Of a stretch of 46,748 bases of DNA, positions 41,899-46,748 are shown piece by piece. Position 1 is the stretch's first letter. Every line of letters starts with the position of its first letter. Origin of the DNA: an uncultured Opitutia bacterium (GTDB lineage: Bacteria > Verrucomicrobiota > Verrucomicrobiia > Opitutales > CAJWYM01). The notes under the pieces are model-generated. The model did not search any database. It saw nothing but the letters and a program-made list of their open reading frames with translations, and was not told the origin of the DNA. The stretch covers positions 1 to 46,748 of the forward strand of contig CAJWYM010000019.1 in assembly GCA_913049555.1 (NCBI GenBank). Direction: 5' to 3'. The position numbers and the translations under genes were made by a program.

Positions 41899-42279
41899 GG
41901 ATTGATTGTACGATAGATCCTAGATTCTGTAAATACCGATCCGTTTTAAATAGATTTCAAGTGGACCTCTCATTTTCTATCCTAAAGAGAGGATCTAAAG
42001 AGGGATATCCACCAATAGTTGTGAGTGAAAATCTTGAGTAAATAGAATCAAGTCTCATTTTGAAATTTGAAGAATTCTGAAAACGATTGCTATGAATCCT
42101 TCTTAAATGAAGATTCATACCCACATACTTGATTTGTATTTACACTCTCATGAGAACCATAGAATTTGCCGGTAAGTTTCAATGATCGAAGAGACCAGAC
42201 TCTAATTATTGGGGAATTTTGAGTAAAGGAACTACTCTTAGAATACGCCCTACAATTATAATTTCTTATTTAAATAAAA
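41899..42279. other. Divergent intergenic region between glnD and the DUF2007 gene
   Basis: 380 bp without a recognisable gene. It must hold promoters in both directions. TATAAT at 42257-42262 lies 18-23 bp before the DUF2007 ATG and is a good -10 candidate, though no matching -35 was found. A small inverted repeat CCTCTC...GAGAGG (about 41965-41995) is of doubtful meaning. Confidence 0.4.
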
Positions 42280-42495
42280 ATGAAAACGGTCGCTAGGCAC
42301 AACACTCTCATTGAAGCACAAGCTCAAAAATCCTTATTGGAAGGGAGTGGAATTCCTGCGTTTCTTCCAGATGAAAACACGGTTCAAATGAATTGGATGT
42401 ATACCAATGCCATTGGAGGGGTTCGCGTTCAAGTGAATGAAAATGACTATGAACGAGCCATGGAACTTATTCATCTTAAGAGCGAGGAAATTTAG
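42280..42495 (+). CDS. DUF2007 family protein (putative signal-transducing protein)
   Basis: A 71-residue protein that matches the DUF2007 pattern. VARHNTLIEAQAQKSLLEGS places the conserved helix after a beta-strand, GIPAFLPDENTVQMNWMYTN follows, and GGVRVQVNENDYERAMELI is the closing ferredoxin-like half. Members are PII-like small proteins of unknown role, often fused to or found near other signal genes. It stands alone with a candidate TATAAT box upstream. It converges on the DUF4202 gene with a 15-bp gap. Confidence 0.85.
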   Translation: MKTVARHNTLIEAQAQKSLLEGSGIPAFLPDENTVQMNWMYTNAIGGVRVQVNENDYERAMELIHLKSEEI

Positions 42496-42510
42496 AATTT
42501 TGAAGATCTT

Positions 42511-43140
42511 TTATCCAAACGCTTTTTTCAAAAGGTCTTGGCATCTCGGGGTGAAAGAAAGGCTGCTTATTTTCTCAATTCCATTTTGACTCATTTTTTT
42601 TGCTGTTTTTTGAAGAATTGGTACCATTTTTTCTTCAGGATATTTTTTAGCAAGGTCATCAAACTGTTGCTCAAGAAATACTAGGCAGAGAGAATCTTCG
42701 AGGATTTGGCATTCTAAATTAGATTTTATATTTTTTTTAAGATTAAGCTTTTTGACAATTTCTATTTCAGGATCTGTGTAGCCTATTTCTCTTAAAATCT
42801 CTGCACATTTATTGGCATGAAAAACCTTTAAATCTGCACGCCATTTTAAGTAACCGACTCGACCCTCAGGATAATCTTTTCTTAAACTCATCCAACGAGC
42901 GATGTGTTGACCTCTAGCAGCTATAAGCAGCAATTCACTTGCATTAGGATCAAGATCAATTACTTGATTGAAATGATAAATACCAAAAATCCATTCGCGA
43001 GGATACTGAATCTTTCCAAGTTTCCAAAGATTTGGGTCTTTTTGATTGATGGAGTCAATTTTTTCAATCGCTTTTTTAAATCGTTTTGGAGATTTAATGT
43101 TTTCAAAATTAGCGGATTTTTCTAGATCTCGAATATTCAT
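42511..43140 (-). CDS. DUF4202 family protein
   Basis: A 209-residue soluble protein matching DUF4202. The family blocks SELLLIAARGQHIARWMSLR, YPEGRVGYLKWRADLKVFHA and AEILREIGYTDPEIEIVKKL are clear, with FLEQQFDDLAKKYPEEKMVP toward the C-terminus. His residues in QHIARW and FHAN suggest an HD-like helical metal site, but no activity is known to me. It lies 22 bp after lpxB in the same direction, so it may be transcribed with rsmD and lpxB. Confidence 0.82.
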   Translation of the reverse strand: MNIRDLEKSANFENIKSPKRFKKAIEKIDSINQKDPNLWKLGKIQYPREWIFGIYHFNQVIDLDPNASELLLIAARGQHIARWMSLRKDYPEGRVGYLKWRADLKVFHANKCAEILREIGYTDPEIEIVKKLNLKKNIKSNLECQILEDSLCLVFLEQQFDDLAKKYPEEKMVPILQKTAKKMSQNGIEKISSLSFTPRCQDLLKKAFG

Positions 43141-43162
43141 AGTCAGGAAAATTTTGATTCAA

Positions 43163-44338
43163 TTACAAGTCTTTAGTGATCCAATCTTCAGCAGATACTC
43201 CATCTTTATGATGCAACTTTCTTTTTAATTCTAAGGTGCCTTCTTTTATACTTGGATTGATTTCAAGATTTTTGAAAACCCATTGAGCAATTTTTTTTGG
43301 ATCTGCATCGTTTTGGATAAACTCAGGGTAAAAATCTTTTTGTAGTAAAATATTTGAAATGCCTAAATACGGAATCTTTACCAATCGTTTTCCAATCCAA
43401 TAGGTAATGGGATGAGCTTTGTAGACAATCGCTCCGGGGATTCCTGCAAGCGCACATTTTAAAGACATGGTTCCTGATGAAGTAAGGACTATCGATGCGG
43501 AGAGATTGGAGGATGTATTGTGAAAATGAATTTTTTTTTCAATTTCTTTAGAGATGTGGCTCGACTGTATCTCCTCCAACAAACTTTTTATTTTGCTATC
43601 CGGGTAAACAACATTGGCTTCCATTTGAGGATTTTTTTGAAGGACCTTTTCAAAACTTTTTAATAAAATTGGGTAGATCCTAGTTACAGCTTGAATTCTA
43701 CTCCCTGGCAGTAGAAGAATTGGAGCGGAGTGATCGTAAACCAAGTGTATTTTAAATCCATTCTGAACAAAAGGGTGGCCGACAAAATGAGTCTGGAGTT
43801 TCGTGTCAGAAAAAACTTCGATTTCAAAAGGAAAAATAACCCCCAATGAATCTATATGCTCAGCCATTGAAAAACGTCTTTTTGCTTTCCAAGCCCAAAC
43901 TTGCGGTGCAATGTAATAATACAGTTCAACCTTACCTCCTGATGCTTTGCTTATTCCAGCTTGAAAGAGCGACTTTGCGATCCGTAAGTTGAATCCTGGA
44001 TAATCAATGAAAACAATCCTTTTTGGGGAATGAAAAGAAATCCATTCCATCAAGTCATCAAAAATCTTTTTAAAAAAATTGTAATTCCTTAAAACCTCTA
44101 CAAATCCAACCACCGAGGAATCCGCCAAATTGAAAAGAAACTGGGCCTGTTTTAATTTTTCCATGGCAGGACCGCCAATCATACAGATCTTCTTATTTGG
44201 ATCTTTCTGGAGGATTTTTTCAATAATTTCAGCTCCATGTTGATCCCCAGAATGCTCTCCAGCAATAAAGAGTACATCCACCTTATCAAATTTTGGTGAA
44301 TCAAAGCGATTTGCATCTATTTGCAGATAATTATTCAT
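43163..44338 (-). CDS. lpxB: Lipid-A-disaccharide synthase
   Basis: GT19 glycosyltransferase that joins UDP-2,3-diacylglucosamine and lipid X to form the lipid A disaccharide, a peripheral inner-membrane step. FIAGEHSGDQHGAEII near the N-terminus, ADSSVVGFVEVLRNY, VFIDYPGFNLRIAK and YYIAPQVWAWKAKR are diagnostic, with LLLPGSRIQAV and LTSSGTMSLKCALAGIPGAI in the C-terminal domain. The ATG at 44338 is chosen because it overlaps the rsmD stop as ATGA; an upstream in-frame ATG at 44416 would extend 26 residues into rsmD. The gene shows that the organism makes lipopolysaccharide. Confidence 0.93.
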   Translation of the reverse strand: MNNYLQIDANRFDSPKFDKVDVLFIAGEHSGDQHGAEIIEKILQKDPNKKICMIGGPAMEKLKQAQFLFNLADSSVVGFVEVLRNYNFFKKIFDDLMEWISFHSPKRIVFIDYPGFNLRIAKSLFQAGISKASGGKVELYYYIAPQVWAWKAKRRFSMAEHIDSLGVIFPFEIEVFSDTKLQTHFVGHPFVQNGFKIHLVYDHSAPILLLPGSRIQAVTRIYPILLKSFEKVLQKNPQMEANVVYPDSKIKSLLEEIQSSHISKEIEKKIHFHNTSSNLSASIVLTSSGTMSLKCALAGIPGAIVYKAHPITYWIGKRLVKIPYLGISNILLQKDFYPEFIQNDADPKKIAQWVFKNLEINPSIKEGTLELKRKLHHKDGVSAEDWITKDL

Positions 44339-44910
44339 GAGGAGAAGGAAGCCATTTGATACTTTAAGATACTTGGACTGCCTCGTTTGCCCCCTTTCTT
44401 TTTCAACAATACCCAACCGTCTGGGATGAAATCATATTCTCCTGGAGCCTCCAACCAGAGGATTCCTTCTTTTTGAAGTGAGTTTCTGGCCAGTTCAAAA
44501 AGCCCATCTTGGATCTCTACCAAAATCGAGTAGGGAGGGTCGGCAAAGACATAGTCAAAACTGTTAGGTAAAATGGGTTGCCACTGAAGAACATTGCAAC
44601 AATGGATAGTGACATCTACCTCAGGAGTACTTAGTTGCATGGACTTCTGAACAGCAATTAGGTTTGTTCTAATGGTTTGGGTCGATTGTTTCTCAAGCTC
44701 AATCATAGTCACCGACCGAGCCCCTCGACTGAGTGATTCTAGACCATATGAACCCGTTCCTGAAAATAAATCTAAAACCACTGCATTTTCTATACTGGCT
44801 CCAATTGAAGAGAAGATACTCTCGCGGACTTGGTCGAGCGCAGGACGAATTCTTTTATCTTTTGGGATTTTCAGAGGAATCCCACGAGCTCTACCGCCAG
44901 TGACCCTCAT
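44335..44910 (-). CDS. rsmD: 16S rRNA (guanine(966)-N(2))-methyltransferase
   Basis: SAM-dependent methyltransferase of 191 residues acting on G966 of 16S rRNA. MRVTGGRARGIPLKIPKDKR and RPALDQVRESIFSSIG form the conserved N-terminus. VLDLFSGTGSYGLESLSRGA (45-64) is the SAM motif, and DPPY (124-127) is the catalytic motif for exocyclic amine methylation. It is translationally coupled to lpxB through a 4-nt overlap. A 145-bp gap separates it from purB; it shows an open frame without a start codon and nothing I can name. Confidence 0.94.
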   Translation of the reverse strand: MRVTGGRARGIPLKIPKDKRIRPALDQVRESIFSSIGASIENAVVLDLFSGTGSYGLESLSRGARSVTMIELEKQSTQTIRTNLIAVQKSMQLSTPEVDVTIHCCNVLQWQPILPNSFDYVFADPPYSILVEIQDGLFELARNSLQKEGILWLEAPGEYDFIPDGWVLLKKKGGKRGSPSILKYQMASFSS

Positions 44911-45055
44911 TCGATCGATCTGAATGTAAGTGATGAAAGGTAGTTTTTAACCATAAGGATTGAACAAGCTCCATTTGATTGCGAGAAGCCTCTTATTTTT
45001 ATAACTTATGAAGCTTTGAAACATGTTAGAGCTCGCTTAGAAAAGGATTATAACT

Positions 45056-46474
45056 TCACAATATGGACCCAGGAGTGTAATTTTTGGCATCTGGAAACTT
45101 TTGATCCCACAAACGGACTTTATCAGTGAAAAGATCCACTTGTCTGTTGGCGGTACCGACTTCTCCTGCTTTTTCATTGAATACTTTTTGTAGTTTTTCA
45201 CGAGACAGGCCGAGTCTCTTATCCTCTGCCAAGCGATCTAGAAGATTATTCTTGGTAATATTTCCTTGCCGTAAATCGAGAACAGTCGCCACTGCATGTT
45301 CCTTGATCGATTCGTGGGCAGATTCTCTGCCAGCACCGTTTTTCACGGCTTCCATCATGATGGTTGTTGTGAGTAAAAAGGGTAAGTAATGTTGGTTTTC
45401 TTTGTCAATCACAGCCGGAAAAACTTCAATCTGGTTGAGAATGGTCAAAAAGGTTTCCAACAATCCGTCTGCAGCAAAGAAGGCGTCTGGTAGGGCTACT
45501 CTGCGGACTACAGAGCAAGATACATCCCCTTCGTTCCACTGATCTCCTGCTAAACCTGTAACCATATTTAAGTAGCCGTTCAGAATCGTTTGGAACCCAT
45601 TCAGTCGCTCGCAACTGCGGCTATTCATTTTGTGGGGCATTGCAGAGGAACCTACTTGACCTTTGGCAAAACCCTCGGATGCTAGCTCATGACCCGCCAT
45701 CAAACGAAGCGTTTTAGCAAAGCTTGAGGGTCCAGATCCCAATTGGACAAGAGAGCTAATGGTTTGAAAATCCAAGCTGCGACCGTACACTTGACCGACT
45801 GCATCCATCTTACGTGCCATACCTAGGTGTTTAACAACCGAACTCTCAAGTTCTTCAACCAGAGAATGGTCTCCTTCGAAAAGGGTGATTTGGTCTAATT
45901 GAGTTCCGACGGCACCTTTAAGACCTCGGACTGGATAATTCTCAACGAGTTGATTCAGGTTTTCGATGCCGTAGAGAAACTCTTCTCCAAACATAGCTAA
46001 TCTTTTACCAAAACTGGTCGATTGAGCAGCTACATTGTGAGTTCTACCGGTAATGATTAAATGTTCAAATTCTTTTGCTTTTTCAGAGATTTTTGTCAAA
46101 GCAGTCACTGATTTTTCAAGAATCACTTGGAGGGATTTGTAAACCTGTAACTGTTCCACATTCTCTGTGAGGTCTCTGCTAGTCAATCCCTTGTGAATAT
46201 GCTCTTGGCCAGCTAAATCGCAGAATTCTTCAATCCGAGCCTTTACATCATGTCGAGTCACTTTTTCACGAGCTTCGATGGCGTCTAGGTTTACAGTGTC
46301 TTTCACACTTTCGTAGGCATCTATGGCTTCTTGTGGAATATCGAGGCCCAATTCTTTTTGAGCCTTTAGGATTGCGATCCAAAAATCTCTTTCTAATTTA
46401 ACTTTTCCTTCACCAGACCAAATATCGCAGATGGATGAAGAGGCATAACGCTGTGCTAAAACATTTGTAATCAT
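45056..46474 (-). CDS. purB: Adenylosuccinate lyase
   Basis: Fumarase-superfamily enzyme catalysing two steps of purine synthesis (SAICAR to AICAR; adenylosuccinate to AMP). The signature loop GSSAMPHKMNSRSCERL (from 275) carries the catalytic Ser. His146 in TGRTHNVAAQ and HKGLTSRDLTENVEQLQ are further family blocks. The 472-residue length and overall layout match the longer PurB branch rather than argininosuccinate lyase. It is a single gene, with a gap of 145 bp to rsmD and 274 bp to the window edge. No terminator was recognised. Confidence 0.95.
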   Translation of the reverse strand: MITNVLAQRYASSSICDIWSGEGKVKLERDFWIAILKAQKELGLDIPQEAIDAYESVKDTVNLDAIEAREKVTRHDVKARIEEFCDLAGQEHIHKGLTSRDLTENVEQLQVYKSLQVILEKSVTALTKISEKAKEFEHLIITGRTHNVAAQSTSFGKRLAMFGEEFLYGIENLNQLVENYPVRGLKGAVGTQLDQITLFEGDHSLVEELESSVVKHLGMARKMDAVGQVYGRSLDFQTISSLVQLGSGPSSFAKTLRLMAGHELASEGFAKGQVGSSAMPHKMNSRSCERLNGFQTILNGYLNMVTGLAGDQWNEGDVSCSVVRRVALPDAFFAADGLLETFLTILNQIEVFPAVIDKENQHYLPFLLTTTIMMEAVKNGAGRESAHESIKEHAVATVLDLRQGNITKNNLLDRLAEDKRLGLSREKLQKVFNEKAGEVGTANRQVDLFTDKVRLWDQKFPDAKNYTPGSIL

Positions 46475-46624
46475 ATAAGGGATTAAATTAGCAGGCTACC
46501 GATAAATATCCAATGTTTTTTTAAAGCTTTGCTAAATGGATGAATGGTTCTAAATTTTGATGATTTGACTTTGAGTTGTCATTGAAGATGGAATTTAAGA
46601 CCTGAAATCCAGTAGGATTCAACC

Positions 46625-46748
46625 ATGGTTTTAGGGGTTGAAATCTGCAGGGGGATTGAAGTTGCAGAATTTTATTATCAGCTGCTTAAAGGAGAATTAA
46701 GAAGACATGTAGTGGTTCGGAAACAAATAAACCAGCGTCCTAAAGCAA
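46625..46748 (+). CDS. Possible partial CDS running off the window
   Basis: An ATG preceded by AGGA (46613-46616) opens a frame that stays open to the window end (MVLGVEICRGIEVAEFYYQL, then LKGELRRHVVVRKQINQRPK). The 41 visible codons resemble no family I recognise. The rest of the 46475-46748 gap shows nothing recognisable. Confidence 0.3.
   Translation, partial: MVLGVEICRGIEVAEFYYQLLKGELRRHVVVRKQINQRPKA

Noticed and set aside
44339-44416. 26-residue N-terminal extension of LpxB
   Set aside because: It lies inside rsmD. The ATG at 44338 forms a clean ATGA overlap with the rsmD stop and gives a standard length.
44944-45129. Open frame reading protein-like (IEQAPFDCEKPLIFITYEAL) between rsmD and purB
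   Set aside because: A TAG precedes it and no ATG, GTG or good TTG start is available. Its second half is antisense to the purB end. It could be a gene fragment but cannot be supported.
1-46748. CRISPR arrays, rRNA genes and full insertion sequences
   Set aside because: None seen: no regularly spaced repeats, no rRNA-like stretches and no intact transposase genes on either strand.

Overview
The window looks like a chromosome segment of a marine, Gram-negative, low-GC member of the Verrucomicrobiota, possibly Opitutae/Puniceicoccales. This is inferred from gene content, not from a marker gene: a PVC-type heme-binding CxxCH propeller protein beside three sulfatases and a PAS-AraC regulator, lpxB (lipid A), and a Verrucomicrobia-like tyrosine recombinase. 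Most genes are ordinary chromosomal ones, interrupted by one small integrated element.

Layout. (1) 115-6023 (+): a complete retinal phototrophy cassette. It holds a blue-tuned proteorhodopsin (DTE motif, Gln tuning residue), GGPP synthase, a phytoene desaturase-phytoene synthase fusion, a two-domain lycopene cyclase and the beta-carotene cleavage enzyme Blh. A strong intrinsic terminator hairpin lies inside the first codons of crtE and probably sets the opsin to carotenoid-enzyme ratio. (2) 6045-11323 (-): a DUF2237 protein, then alanine dehydrogenase and a bifunctional proline catabolic enzyme joined by a TGATG overlap. (3) 11571-11990 (+): a decayed TRAP-transporter DctP gene. (4) 12076-21417 (-): a PAS-AraC regulator, the heme-binding propeller protein and three ATGA-coupled sulfatases (a sulfated-polysaccharide module), plus a DUF4139 protein. 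(5) 21725-22518: tRNA-Gly and two small unannotated ORFs, one with a near-consensus, apparently leaderless promoter.

(6) 22521-27145: a 4.6-kb integrated element. It is bounded by a 41-bp direct repeat of the 5' half of tRNA-Arg(CCU), with matching tandem arm-type octamers at both ends. It encodes an HUH (rolling-circle-type) Rep, a tyrosine recombinase and two unknown proteins. It also holds a deleted relic of one of those genes and two copies of an inverted-repeat-bounded region. The element sits upstream of the intact tRNA, so it has replaced the 5' half and promoter of the gene.

(7) 27337-32079: a 55-residue exported protein with its own terminator, a DUF1538 membrane protein coupled to a multi-domain PII-like protein, and an aminotransferase. 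(8) 32322-37295: an M48 (Ste24-type) protease with a small partner, then xseB, a sugar-nucleotide reductase-like gene, ispE and glk. ispE feeds the MEP isoprenoid route that the carotenoid genes at the left end draw on. (9) 37353-46474: glnD with an overlapping GAF-GAF histidine kinase, DUF2007, DUF4202, rsmD-lpxB and purB. The right edge may hold the start of one more gene.

The most notable features are the element in the 5' half of tRNA-Arg with its duplicated cargo, the terminator buried in crtE, and the CrtI-CrtB fusion followed by CrtY.
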